DNA from: Zobellia amurskyensis | GTDB taxonomy: Bacteria; Bacteroidota; Bacteroidia; Flavobacteriales; Flavobacteriaceae | Length of the DNA stretch: 64,000 bases | NCBI RefSeq assembly: GCF_009725985.1 | Contig: NZ_RCNR01000012.1 | Location: 1 to 64,000 of the forward strand | Direction: 5' to 3' | Part shown: in pieces, positions 45,413-54,021 of the stretch | Layout of the letters: every line of letters begins with the position of its first letter | Numbering within the stretch: position 1 is the stretch's first letter | The notes under the pieces: model-generated | Seen by the model: the letters and a program-made list of their open reading frames with translations, nothing else | Database searches by the model: none | Told to the model about the DNA's origin: nothing | Made by a program: the position numbers and the translations under genes

Positions 45413-45908
45413 CATAACTTGAAAGTTTAACTTTTATTTTAGATACTATTACTATTATTTATAGTGACAGCCCTACTATTTTATGGGGATGATAAAAAAG
45501 AGATTATTTTTTTACGGATTCCCCAACTGTGTCCTACATCTATAAATTCTGACGTTTGGTCGAAAAACACTACAAAAAGTGCAATTGTAAAACGGACACT
45601 TGCTATATCTCAAGTTAATTAGTGATATTTAAAGTTCTGTAGGAAAGTGACGTTTGGGTTTGAGCGAAAATGATGCTATGGGTTGTCTCACAAGTTCTCT
45701 ATTAGCTTTTGACTATTTTTTTGTGATTACACTTTTCCGTAAGATTATAAGATACAAAACAGAGATATTTGTAGCATACTGTTTAACCAACCTTATGTTC
45801 ACAAAAACAGGAATGGGCATATAATGCCATAAAGACTAATGAACTTTATAAAAGTAAATTATTTAACCCTAAAAGGATGGGTATATGGAATTTGCCTTAT
45901 ATCCATTA

Positions 45909-45918
45909 GTTAGCAATA
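45909..45918 (+). repeat. left boundary repeat of the DUF6119-like gene
   Basis: GTTAGCAATA, 20 bases before the ATG at 45939. Its exact reverse complement occurs at 47713-47722, 1 base after that gene's stop codon. Confidence 0.75.
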
Positions 45919-45938
45919 ATTATGAAAACAAACCGTAG

Positions 45939-47711
45939 ATGACACAAAATCCTAGAATATATAGGATTGATAAATCACATAGACTTCTAAAAAAGTTGCT
46001 GACTTGTGAACTAATTATTGAAAAAATAATAAACACATCTTTTTCTAAATTAGGCATTAAAGGAACCTTCAATTCAGCTACTTTAAAGCGTATAAGCAAA
46101 GAAGAAATCACATACTTTCTTTATGTCTATGATTCGGATGAGACAGTTTCGGATTGGAAAGAATTTCTTCCACCAGAATTGACTAAAAATGAAGGCTTTT
46201 TACAGCAAAAATTATCTCTTGTTTTATTCGCAGAAACTGAATTTGATATATTTTGTATAATAGGTGGTAATGCATTTCAAATAATCCTTCCATTTATAGA
46301 TAAGTCGTTTGGTTTAAACACTTATTCTAGAATTATACAACCTGAATTCGATGAGATTGCTTCGATAAAATCAAGGGGAATAACTGGTTCTAGGGCTGGT
46401 TTAAGTGAGCAATTTAGAGATAATTATAAAATTATTGATTACATAAAGTTTGGGAAAGTAACTCAAGAAATACATTTAAAGTTAAGCCAAGAAACTAGTG
46501 ATTTACATTTTAGTTTTCTAAAAAGTAAAGACAATGACCGAATTCAAATTTATGTCAGTAAGGCTTTTAAGATTAAAAAAAATGTAGAGTTTAACGAATT
46601 ACATCAAGTAATAAAAGAACTAGTTATAATATCTGAACTTGCACCATCGGACTATTTAGATTCTTACAAAGAAATCACAGATAGAAATTTAACGGAGAAT
46701 ATTCTTCATCAAGAATTGATTACACATTTGTTTAATGACACAGAGAACCTAGGAAGAAGAATTTCAAATGCCCATAAATCATTTCAACACGATTTTTGTA
46801 ACCCAAATAACATTGAAAAATTTTATGAAGCCGACGAGTTCAGACTTAAAGAAAAAACGGAGAATAATGGTTACACAGTTTTCAAAACAGTCTATGACAG
46901 AAATGAAATTTATGATGCAGTTCTGACAAGAGCAGTTGAGCGTTTTGGAGTGAACGACCGTTTCAATTTTATGAATTTCGTTAGGAGTGTATATATAACT
47001 TGTTATCAAGACGGTAAGCATTCAATTGGTTCAGGATTCTTATTTCATATATCAACAGAATTTCCATATGACGGAAAACCAATTTTTTTAGTCGATACAA
47101 AATGGTATCGACTTCAAGATTCCTTCGTAGAAGATTTAAAAACAAATACAACTCACGTCTTAAAGACATATAAAGCTTCAAAAAATATATTATCTGAACC
47201 TTGGGATAAAAATTTAATACGCAGAGAAGGAGATTATAATTTATTATATGATTCCAAACCAAATTATATCGTCATTGATACCATAATTGCAGATGGACTT
47301 GAACTATGTGACATATTGTATTATGATAATAACAATATATATTTAATTCATGTAAAATATGGTTTTCAATCAAAAATTCGTGAATTAACAAATCAAATTA
47401 CAATTTCAGCAAGACGGTTGAGAGAAACTTTGGGAACAAAAAAGAAACCATTACTTGAAAAAATATACAATAGTTTGGTTGCGAAGAAACATAACATTGA
47501 CAACTTAACTTTGGATGAATTTAAGTCACTCTTTGAAAAGAGAATCACTTTTGTTTTAGCTTTCAGTTCTCATTTGACCTCTGACTTAATTGTTGAAAAC
47601 AACATCGAAAAATATACCTCTAACATTGCACGATATTCACTAATTCAATGTTCAAGTGAAATGAGAGCTTATTATTATGACTTACTGAATTATCAGATAC
47701 CGAGAAAATAA
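45939..47711 (+). CDS. DUF6119/TIGR04141-like protein, candidate defence nuclease
   Basis: A 590-residue soluble protein that resembles the sporadically distributed DUF6119 (TIGR04141) family. The N-terminal half holds IQPEFDEIASIKSRGITGSR and AGLSEQFRDNYKIID, a conserved-looking segment near residues 130-165. The C-terminal part has a PD-(D/E)XK-like pattern: Asp458 in LELCDILYYD and His471-x-Lys473 in YLIHVKYG, followed by the helix IRELTNQITISARRLRE. That points to a restriction-like nuclease fold. Family members have patchy distribution, as defence genes do; the antiviral role is inferred. The gene is AT-rich and flanked by a perfect 10-bp inverted repeat, unlike its neighbours. Confidence 0.72.
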   Translation: MTQNPRIYRIDKSHRLLKKLLTCELIIEKIINTSFSKLGIKGTFNSATLKRISKEEITYFLYVYDSDETVSDWKEFLPPELTKNEGFLQQKLSLVLFAETEFDIFCIIGGNAFQIILPFIDKSFGLNTYSRIIQPEFDEIASIKSRGITGSRAGLSEQFRDNYKIIDYIKFGKVTQEIHLKLSQETSDLHFSFLKSKDNDRIQIYVSKAFKIKKNVEFNELHQVIKELVIISELAPSDYLDSYKEITDRNLTENILHQELITHLFNDTENLGRRISNAHKSFQHDFCNPNNIEKFYEADEFRLKEKTENNGYTVFKTVYDRNEIYDAVLTRAVERFGVNDRFNFMNFVRSVYITCYQDGKHSIGSGFLFHISTEFPYDGKPIFLVDTKWYRLQDSFVEDLKTNTTHVLKTYKASKNILSEPWDKNLIRREGDYNLLYDSKPNYIVIDTIIADGLELCDILYYDNNNIYLIHVKYGFQSKIRELTNQITISARRLRETLGTKKKPLLEKIYNSLVAKKHNIDNLTLDEFKSLFEKRITFVLAFSSHLTSDLIVENNIEKYTSNIARYSLIQCSSEMRAYYYDLLNYQIPRK

Positions 47712-47712
47712 C

Positions 47713-47913
47713 TATTGCTAACAAAGTATAAAAATAGGGCAAAAAGTGCTTAATCGAAAGGTCTGTGTGTATTTGCAAAGTCGCCAAATTTTTAAATTTG
47801 GTATATTTAAAACAAAAAAAATAAATAACAAAATTTAAAAATTCGGCTATAGCTTAATCCGAAAAGTATCGCTAACAACCGCCCTACTTTTCTTATACTA
47901 GACCGTTGTAATA
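47713..47913 (+). repeat. structured attC-like intergenic element
   Basis: The element starts with TATTGCTAAC one base after the DUF6119-like stop and ends with CCGTTGTAATA 16 bases before the next gene. Its ends are imperfect inverted repeats: AGTATAA and TAGGGC (47725-47740) against GCCCTA and TTATACT (47881-47899). Inside are an 8-bp perfect hairpin (CCAAATTT 47784-47791 with AAATTTGG 47794-47801) and TTCGG/CCGAA (47842-47863). A second GCTAACAA lies at 47871-47878. Confidence 0.65.
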
Positions 47914-47929
47914 ATATCACCTATCTCAT

Positions 47930-48460
47930 ATGAAAAAAATTTATTACAGAGAAAATGAATCTGAATACAAAGAAGGGGTTTTTATTTCATTTTCTGAAAT
48001 CATAGGTATTCTTATACTATTCGGAATTTTGATGTATTATTATTTACACGCTGTTGAATTAGCTGACTGGACTAAAATCGTTTTAATTACAGTAGTAGGG
48101 TTTTCGCTGTTATATCTTTTTCAAATACAAGGAAAAAAGAAATTGAATCTTGACAAAAATGGCTATGGAGGAATTATGGCAGGAGAATATATCCATAATT
48201 TGATAAAGAAGAAAAAAGGAAAATCTATTAAAGGAAATGGAAACTGGGTTTCTACTGTTGGAGATTATGAATTTAATTCTTTAATTATTCGAAATAAAAG
48301 ACTTTTAGCTTTTTATGAGGACTGTTTAGAAGAACTCAAAGAGCTAACCAAAAACGGATATGAAGAAATTAATATAATGAAAGCTGATAATTTACATCGT
48401 GAACTGAATTTTAAAATTGATGTTCTGAAAAAAATTGCGGAATTAAAAATTGAAAGATAA
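47930..48460 (+). CDS. hypothetical two-helix membrane protein
   Basis: Not recognised. The 176-residue protein has a short charged N-terminus, two transmembrane helices (ISFSEIIGILILFGILMYYY about 20-39 and IVLITVVGFSLLYLFQIQ about 53-70) and a cytoplasmic, Lys-rich C-terminal domain (about 75-176) ending in a helix (LHRELNFKIDVLKKIAELKI). AT-rich like its neighbours. It is bounded upstream by the structured element and downstream by TATTGCCAAC 5 bases after its stop. A membrane effector or accessory protein in a defence or toxin setting is possible but unsupported. Confidence 0.62.
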   Translation: MKKIYYRENESEYKEGVFISFSEIIGILILFGILMYYYLHAVELADWTKIVLITVVGFSLLYLFQIQGKKKLNLDKNGYGGIMAGEYIHNLIKKKKGKSIKGNGNWVSTVGDYEFNSLIIRNKRLLAFYEDCLEELKELTKNGYEEINIMKADNLHRELNFKIDVLKKIAELKIER

Positions 48461-48465
48461 AATAC

Positions 48466-48475
48466 TATTGCCAAC
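48466..48475 (+). repeat. boundary repeat after the two-helix membrane gene
   Basis: TATTGCCAAC differs by one base from TATTGCTAAC at 47713 and again follows a stop codon directly. The remaining spacer to 48750 has small hairpins (TTGTGC/GCACAA, AAAGC/GCTTT) and no gene. Confidence 0.55.
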
Positions 48476-48750
48476 ACTGGTAACCGATGCAGAACTGTAT
48501 TTTACAATTGAACCCTATAATTTTCATCATCTTTTAGAAAAACCAACACTGTAAATCAGATAATTACAAATTTACGCAATGCTAAAAATGTATAGTTTGA
48601 TGAAATTACAGCTTGTGCCTTAAGCACAATGGGTATAAGTAATGCACAATTTGGGAAAATTCGAAAGTCCATACATTTAATCCGCTAAAGCTCCGCTTTG
48701 ACTTTTTACTTAAAACGAAATCATAACATATAAATAAAAGAACAGATTGA

Positions 48751-49650
48751 ATGGAACAAATTTTAGTTGAGTCTAGTAAAACATATAAACAAGGTTTTTT
48801 ATTAAAAGAGCAAGATATTAGGAGAATTATTAGTTTAAGTAAAGACCAATTTTCTAAAATTTCATCCGAAAAAGTTGAATATAAATTTACACTTCAATAT
48901 TTCAATGGAGCTGTTGCTAATACTGATAACATTGAATCAGTTTTAAAACAAGAAAATGAAGGTTCCTCTAGTATTGTAAGATTAGATATTCAAGCAAATC
49001 AGAAAACTGACGGAGAAGATGCTTTTATCGGGATTTATTTCAGAGACATCGAAAATGATGATGAATCTGGATTCAAACCTGTAAAGCATATAATCAAAGG
49101 ACAATCTCGTGATTGGGTATTCGTAACTAGTTCATTAATTGAAGAAAGGATTGTTAAGATTAAAAAAAGAGGCTTTAAATTTAGTTCAATATTTGGCAAA
49201 TTCTTCAGCCCCATTTTTATGTTAATATTTATGGGAGCATTGTTTTCTTCAACACCAAATGTCGCAGAGAATAGGACATCAAAACAGTTAGAGTTAATAA
49301 AAAATATTGAAAAAAAGTGGAAGGCTAACGAAATTACTGACCCTATAGAAGTTATAATTCAAATTGAGAAAAACAAAAATTCTGAAAGTGTTACTGTGAC
49401 AAATATTTTTAGTGAATTATTCCTAAGTAAAAATTTTCTACTAATTATTGGGATAACTATTTTGATAATATTTTTCTTGTATTTTTATACTAAATTCAGC
49501 CCACGATTCAATTTTTATTGGGGAGGTTACATTGAGAAGTACGATAAAAAAGAAAGTACTAGAAAATTGGTTCTCGGATTATTTTTTGGAACAATCATAT
49601 TAGGTGTAATCATAAACTTACTATCCAGTTTTATTTGGGAGAAAATATAA
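48751..49650 (+). CDS. hypothetical membrane protein with N-terminal soluble domain
   Basis: Not recognised. The 299-residue protein begins with a soluble alpha/beta domain of about 140 residues (LLKEQDIRRIISLSKDQFSK, IGIYFRDIENDDESGFKPV). Transmembrane helices follow near 150-168 (FFSPIFMLIFMGALFSS), 228-246 (FLLIIGITILIIFFLYFY) and 275-293 (LVLGLFFGTIILGVIINLL). The loop between the first two is charged. The layout resembles a sensor or effector domain tethered to the membrane, but no family can be named. It ends the gene series in the AT-rich island; TAACAAAG follows 10 bases after its stop. Confidence 0.6.
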   Translation: MEQILVESSKTYKQGFLLKEQDIRRIISLSKDQFSKISSEKVEYKFTLQYFNGAVANTDNIESVLKQENEGSSSIVRLDIQANQKTDGEDAFIGIYFRDIENDDESGFKPVKHIIKGQSRDWVFVTSSLIEERIVKIKKRGFKFSSIFGKFFSPIFMLIFMGALFSSTPNVAENRTSKQLELIKNIEKKWKANEITDPIEVIIQIEKNKNSESVTVTNIFSELFLSKNFLLIIGITILIIFFLYFYTKFSPRFNFYWGGYIEKYDKKESTRKLVLGLFFGTIILGVIINLLSSFIWEKI

Positions 49651-49855
49651 AAACTACAGTTAACAAAGAACTGAGGTAATAAACAAACAAATTCTTCCTT
49701 AATCTGAGACAATACTATTCTACAGCCATAGATTCTAAAATCAGTTTCTTTGAGAGTTTTTAATTCGATTCATCTTCTATTTATCTAGACAATACAGAAA
49801 CGTAGGTTTCTCTCGCTAACACAAGCGTCACGCTCGTGCCACCTTGCTTCACTAA

Positions 49856-50002
49856 AATAGTGTACCGCACGAAGTATTAGCTACATTTCATACCTTAGAC
49901 CTTCAACCACCCTACGTGCGCTTATTGGATTTACTTTTTGAAAAAAAAGTATTGACTGCATGGGGTATGATTAATGGTAAACAGATGAAAGACTATTATT
50001 AA
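49856..50002 (+). pseudogene. C-terminal fragment of an unknown protein
   Basis: A 48-codon open stretch ends in TAA at 50000-50002 and has protein-like composition (FHTLDLQPPYVRLLDLLFEK, then TAWGMINGKQMKDYY). It has no start codon or ribosome site and is preceded by an in-frame stop. It looks like the tail of a truncated gene. No family is recognised. Confidence 0.4.
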
Positions 50003-50103
50003 AAAGCGCTAAAATTGATTTTAGGGACGTAATAATGTGGGCAACTCAATCTAATTAATTACAGAATATTCAATTAACTTATTATCATTGGTTATCCCAA
50101 GAG

Positions 50104-50254
50104 ATGATAAAAGCCCTATTTCTTTCGTTTTTTTTTTGCTGGCCGGTTCGCCAATGCACAAGATGCTCCTATCTCAGAATTTGCTTTGTATGGTACTTGG
50201 GTTTTTGAATGGAATGACCGTAAAGACCCAGCGGAACACTTGTATTACGCCTAA
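50104..50254 (+). pseudogene. short exported protein gene broken in a poly-T run
   Basis: ATG at 50104 begins a signal-like MIKALFLSFFF. A run of ten T (50128-50137) then throws the frame off. With nine T it would continue AGRFANAQDAPISEFALYGT and end after DPAEHLYYA at TAA 50252-50254. The signal-peptide end (FANAQ) and following text are convincing, so this is a frameshifted and probably truncated gene, or one switched by slippage. Confidence 0.45.
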
Positions 50255-50305
50255 AAAATCTTAAACGCGCCACCTAAACGTAAAATAGCGGCATGAAAAT
50301 ATTGC

Positions 50306-50313
50306 TATATTTG
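50306..50313 (+). promoter_or_regulatory. -7 box for the amidohydrolase gene
   Basis: TATATTTG matches TAnnTTTG, 37 bases before the ATG at 50351. Confidence 0.5.
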
Positions 50314-50350
50314 GGTGTACACTCTAATCCATTTCCTTAGAACGTAGCCT

Positions 50351-52060
50351 ATGAAAAAAGATGCGCAGTTGTTATTCGGCTTAACCTCACAAAAACCAAT
50401 AATCCATATACCCCGCGTCTTTCTTGTGCTAAGTTTTCTCTTCTGCATTTCATGCCAAGAAAACAGTCCTAAAGCAGACTTAATTCTTAGCAATGCCACC
50501 ATTTGGACGGGTAACGAGGAACAGCCTACGGCACAGGCCATAGCCATATTGGCGGATACCATTTTGGCCATTGGCACCAATGGGGAATTAGAAAAATACA
50601 AAGGAAACACCACGGAACTTATAAATGCGGAAAACGGTTTTATTACCCCTGGTTTTATAGATGCCCATGTTCATTTGCTTATGGGCGGTAACAGCCTTTT
50701 AAATGTGGAGCTTCGCGATGCCAAAACCCCGGATGAGTTTACCCAGCGTATTTCGGATTTTGCCACTACCATAGATTCCGCAACTTGGATTATGGAAGGC
50801 AATTGGGACCACACCTTATGGGGAGGTGAATTGCCCAAAAAAGAATGGATAGATCCATATACAAAAGATAATCCCGTTGCGGTATACCGGTTAGACGGTC
50901 ATATGGTTTTTGCCAATTCTGCCGCTTTGGAGTTTGCAGGTATAGACAAGAACACGCCGGAAGTACCCAACGGTGAAATCCTAAGAGACGAAAATGGAGA
51001 ACCTACGGGAATTCTAAAGAGCAATGCCATGTACCTTTTACTGGACAAGATTCCGCCCCTGAGCAACCTACAGAAGAAAAAAGCCATTAAGGTGGCAACC
51101 GATTATTTTTTGGCCAACGGGGTTACTTCCGTTCATGATGTAGATAGTTTGGGCACTGCGGCGGTGGCACAGGAATTATTGGATGCCGGAGAATTGTCCC
51201 TTCGTATCTATTCCGCAAACCCATTGGGACGTTGGCAAGAAGCCCAGAAGAAAATTAGCTCTGATGAGAAGTGGTTAAAAACGGGCATCGTAAAAGGTTT
51301 TATGGATGGGTCTCTGGGTTCCCATACCGCTTCCTTTATAGCACCCTACACGGACAAGCCCACAGACAATGGTTTCCTAATAAACAGTGAAGAAAATCTA
51401 TACCAATGGATTTTGGCGGCAGACAAAGCAGACCTTCATATTCAGGTACATGCCATTGGTGATAATGCCATTCATACGCTACTTGAAATCTATGAACGCG
51501 TCATAAAAGAAAACGGAAAAAAAGACCGCAGGCTACGTATTGAACATGCACAACATATTGCCGAAAAAGACATAAATAGATTTTCCGAAATGAATATTAT
51601 TGCCAGTGTACAACCGTATCATGCTATTGATGATGGCCGCTGGGCGGAAGAACTGATTGGCCCTGAACGTATGAAGACTACTTACGCCTTTAAGTCTCTT
51701 TTAGATGCCCAGACCATTTTAGCCTTTGGTAGCGATTGGCCGGTTGCTCCAGGTTCCCCATTAGAGGGAATCTACGCAGCGGTAACCCGAAGCACTTTGG
51801 ACGGCAAAAACCCCAACGGATGGGTGCCGGAGCAAAAAATAAGCCCCGAAGAAGCCCTGAGAGCCTTTACCAAAAATGGAGCATACGCCTCTTTTGATGA
51901 TAAAATAAAAGGCACTTTAGAACCCGGGAAATTAGCGGATTTTGTTATCTTAAGTGAAGACATTAGAAAAGTAGTGCCCAGTGATATCAATAAAATAAAA
52001 GTTAAGGCCACTTATCTTGGGGGGAAACTGGTTTATGAGAACCCCGAACTGGATGAATAG
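50351..52060 (+). CDS. YtcJ-like amidohydrolase lipoprotein
   Basis: A 569-residue metal-dependent hydrolase of the amidohydrolase-3 (YtcJ-like) group. A signal sequence ends FCISC with the lipidated Cys at about 35. Metal and substrate motifs are GFIDAHVHLLMGGNS near 100, FMDGSLGSHTASF, IQVHAIGDNAIHTLL near 370, LRIEHAQHIAE and AFGSDWPVAPGSPLEGIYAA near 460. The final beta sandwich ends GKLADFVILSEDI. Substrates of such enzymes include amides and formamides, but cannot be assigned here. It lies 258 bases before the peptidase gene. Confidence 0.9.
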   Translation: MKKDAQLLFGLTSQKPIIHIPRVFLVLSFLFCISCQENSPKADLILSNATIWTGNEEQPTAQAIAILADTILAIGTNGELEKYKGNTTELINAENGFITPGFIDAHVHLLMGGNSLLNVELRDAKTPDEFTQRISDFATTIDSATWIMEGNWDHTLWGGELPKKEWIDPYTKDNPVAVYRLDGHMVFANSAALEFAGIDKNTPEVPNGEILRDENGEPTGILKSNAMYLLLDKIPPLSNLQKKKAIKVATDYFLANGVTSVHDVDSLGTAAVAQELLDAGELSLRIYSANPLGRWQEAQKKISSDEKWLKTGIVKGFMDGSLGSHTASFIAPYTDKPTDNGFLINSEENLYQWILAADKADLHIQVHAIGDNAIHTLLEIYERVIKENGKKDRRLRIEHAQHIAEKDINRFSEMNIIASVQPYHAIDDGRWAEELIGPERMKTTYAFKSLLDAQTILAFGSDWPVAPGSPLEGIYAAVTRSTLDGKNPNGWVPEQKISPEEALRAFTKNGAYASFDDKIKGTLEPGKLADFVILSEDIRKVVPSDINKIKVKATYLGGKLVYENPELDE

Positions 52061-52318
52061 AGAGCAATACAAGTGGAACGAAGTTGAAATTTAAAACCAA
52101 GGTCCGCCTTCAATTCAAAAAAATGTAGTACTTTTTTACCCGCTAAGGTCATACGTGAGACCTCTTCCCCAAAACATGTTCCCCTTTTTATGGTATAGGT
52201 GTAAAATTTGAGCTAAACTACTGCGCACAAGCGTATATCTTAGCTACAGGTGGTCCTACTCCCACGGGTTATGGCCCACCCCTAGAAGATATCCGGCAGT
52301 TAAACCAAAATATCAGTT

Positions 52319-53935
52319 ATGAAGAATTACTTAAAATTTTTAGCGGTACTCCTATTTGTAAGTTGCGGTAACGATAAAACGGTTGCCCCAAAAATGGCAG
52401 AAGTAGACCAAAGTACCCTTGCCAAACATATAGAACGCTTGGCCTCAGATGAGTTTCTGGGAAGAAAGCCCTTTACGGAAGGTGAGGTAAAAACGGTAAA
52501 CTATTTAAAGGACGAGTTTGAAAAGTTGGGCGTTTCTCCCGGAAACGGAGACAGCTATTTTCAAGAAGTGCCCATGGTAGAAATTACGGGTACGCCTTCT
52601 GAAAAGATGGTCATTTCCGGTAAAGAGGGCAGCTTTAACCTAGATGTTCTTAAAGATTTTGTGGCCACCACCAGTAAAATGACTACGGATGTAAGTCTGG
52701 ACAATTCCCAACTTGTTTTTGCCGGTTACGGTATTGTAGCACCGGAATACGACTGGAACGATTATGAGGGTATTGACTGGAAGGGCAAAACTGCCGTGGT
52801 CCTGATTAACGACCCTGGATTTCAGTCTGGGGATTCTACTTTGTTCAAAGGCAATGAAATGACCTATTACGGCCGTTGGACCTATAAATATGAAGAAGCG
52901 GCAAGACAAGGCGCCAAGGGCCTTATCATCATTCACGATACCGAGCCTGCTTCTTACGGTTGGAACGTTGTGGAGTCCGGTTGGAGCGGCTCTAAATTGA
53001 TTATAGAAAGTGACCAACCCCTGTTGGATGTAGAATCTTGGATCAGTGGACCTAGTGCCGAGCTGCTGTTCGATGCTTCGGTCATGAAGGGCGAAGACTA
53101 TAAAACGCTGGCCAGAAGTAAGGTCTTTAAACCTATTCCGCTAGATCTGGAAGTTTCCGTGGCCATTCAGAATAAAATAAAAAAGGACGTTTCTAAAAAT
53201 GTAATCGGCCTTATTCCCGGCACGGACCTAAAAGACGAAGTTATCATCTACTCCGCACATTGGGACCACTTTGGTGTGGGCAAAGCCATTGATGGCGACT
53301 CCATTTACAACGGTGCCGTAGACAACGCCTCAGGTACAGCGGGTCTTTTGGCCTTGGCCGAAGCGTTCAAAAAAACGGATACCACCAGACGTTCCATTGC
53401 CTTTATTGCCGTAACCGGAGAAGAGCAAGGCCTGCTGGGTTCTGCCTTTTATGCCGAAAATCCCATTTTTAATCCAAAGAAAACCGTGGCCAATATTAAT
53501 ATTGATGCGCTATCCAGCCCCGGAAAAATGAAAGACCTGACCATAACCGGTTTTGGACAGTCCGAAATGGATGAATATGCCGAAGCAGCCGCCCTAGAAC
53601 AGGAACGTTATATTATTCCAGACCCCGATGCCGAAAAAGGGTATTTCTTTAGATCCGACCATTTCAATTTTGCAAAAATTGGTATTCCGGCATTATACGC
53701 CAGCGGTTCCCATGAAGGTTTTGATATGAGTATTGAGGAGATAAAGAAAATGAAAGCGGACTATTTAACCCATATCTACCACCAACCCTCGGACGAGTAC
53801 AATCCCGAAACCACGGAACTGAGCGGCGTTCAATTTGATCTGCAGTTATTTTATAATGTAGGATTGCGATTGGCCAATGAAGATTATTTCCCCAAATGGT
53901 ACGGTGGAAGCGAATTTAAAGCGGCCCGTAAATAG
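52319..53935 (+). CDS. M28-family aminopeptidase lipoprotein with PA insert
   Basis: A 538-residue zinc peptidase. Signal MKNYLKFLAVLLFVSC gives lipidated Cys16. A PA-type lid domain occupies about 120-260 (YGIVAPEYDWNDYEGIDWKG). The M28 catalytic part has IYSAHWDHFGVG (zinc His and Asp), GAVDNASGTAGLLALAEAFK, VTGEEQGLLGSAFYAENP (catalytic and metal Glu), NINIDALSSPG and YHQPSDEYNPET (final His). It likely trims peptides in the periplasm or at the surface. A strong bidirectional terminator follows. Confidence 0.93.
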   Translation: MKNYLKFLAVLLFVSCGNDKTVAPKMAEVDQSTLAKHIERLASDEFLGRKPFTEGEVKTVNYLKDEFEKLGVSPGNGDSYFQEVPMVEITGTPSEKMVISGKEGSFNLDVLKDFVATTSKMTTDVSLDNSQLVFAGYGIVAPEYDWNDYEGIDWKGKTAVVLINDPGFQSGDSTLFKGNEMTYYGRWTYKYEEAARQGAKGLIIIHDTEPASYGWNVVESGWSGSKLIIESDQPLLDVESWISGPSAELLFDASVMKGEDYKTLARSKVFKPIPLDLEVSVAIQNKIKKDVSKNVIGLIPGTDLKDEVIIYSAHWDHFGVGKAIDGDSIYNGAVDNASGTAGLLALAEAFKKTDTTRRSIAFIAVTGEEQGLLGSAFYAENPIFNPKKTVANINIDALSSPGKMKDLTITGFGQSEMDEYAEAAALEQERYIIPDPDAEKGYFFRSDHFNFAKIGIPALYASGSHEGFDMSIEEIKKMKADYLTHIYHQPSDEYNPETTELSGVQFDLQLFYNVGLRLANEDYFPKWYGGSEFKAARK

Positions 53936-53961
53936 TATCAAAAAGAAGTCAACTAAAAATT

Positions 53962-54009
53962 AAAACACGGTTTAAGGTATACTTTCATATACATCTTAAA
54001 CCGTGTTTT
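53962..54009. terminator. bidirectional terminator
   Basis: A 15-bp stem joins AAAACACGGTTTAAG (53962-53976) and CTTAAACCGTGTTTT (53995-54009) with an 18-base loop and A/T runs on both sides. It separates the convergent M28 and lipocalin-like genes. Confidence 0.9.
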
Positions 54010-54021
54010 TTTAAATGAAAT

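Larger units (their letters stand above)
45367..45938. other. 572-base spacer between the TetR gene and the DUF6119-like gene
   Basis: No gene is seen. The first 100 bases contain palindromic ACTAT/ATAGT sequences (candidate TetR sites). TGACGTTTGG occurs twice (45550-45559 and 45648-45657). The last part ends in a GTTAGC boundary motif 20 bases before the DUF6119-like gene. Composition becomes visibly AT-rich here, marking the left edge of an accessory region. Confidence 0.6.
49651..50350. other. 700-base spacer with gene remnants and boundary-like repeats
   Basis: No intact gene is seen. It contains TAACAAAG (49661-49668), a GCTAACACAAGCG hairpin (CACAAGCG 49820-49827 with CGCTCGTG 49831-49838, one mismatch), two coding remnants (49856-50002 and 50104-50254) and the promoter of the amidohydrolase gene. 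Confidence 0.6.

Noticed and set aside
47784-47801. Rho-independent terminator after the DUF6119-like gene
   Set aside because: The CCAAATTT hairpin is AT-rich, lacks a following U tract and is embedded in a larger structured element.
45909-49668. Classical integron attC sites
   Set aside because: The cores read TGCTAAC and GTTAGCA, not RYYYAAC/GTTRRRY, and no integrase is present, so only an attC-like arrangement is claimed.
50104-50350. Phage or plasmid genes near the island's right edge
   Set aside because: No structural, replication or recombination gene can be read; only remnants and the amidohydrolase promoter are present.
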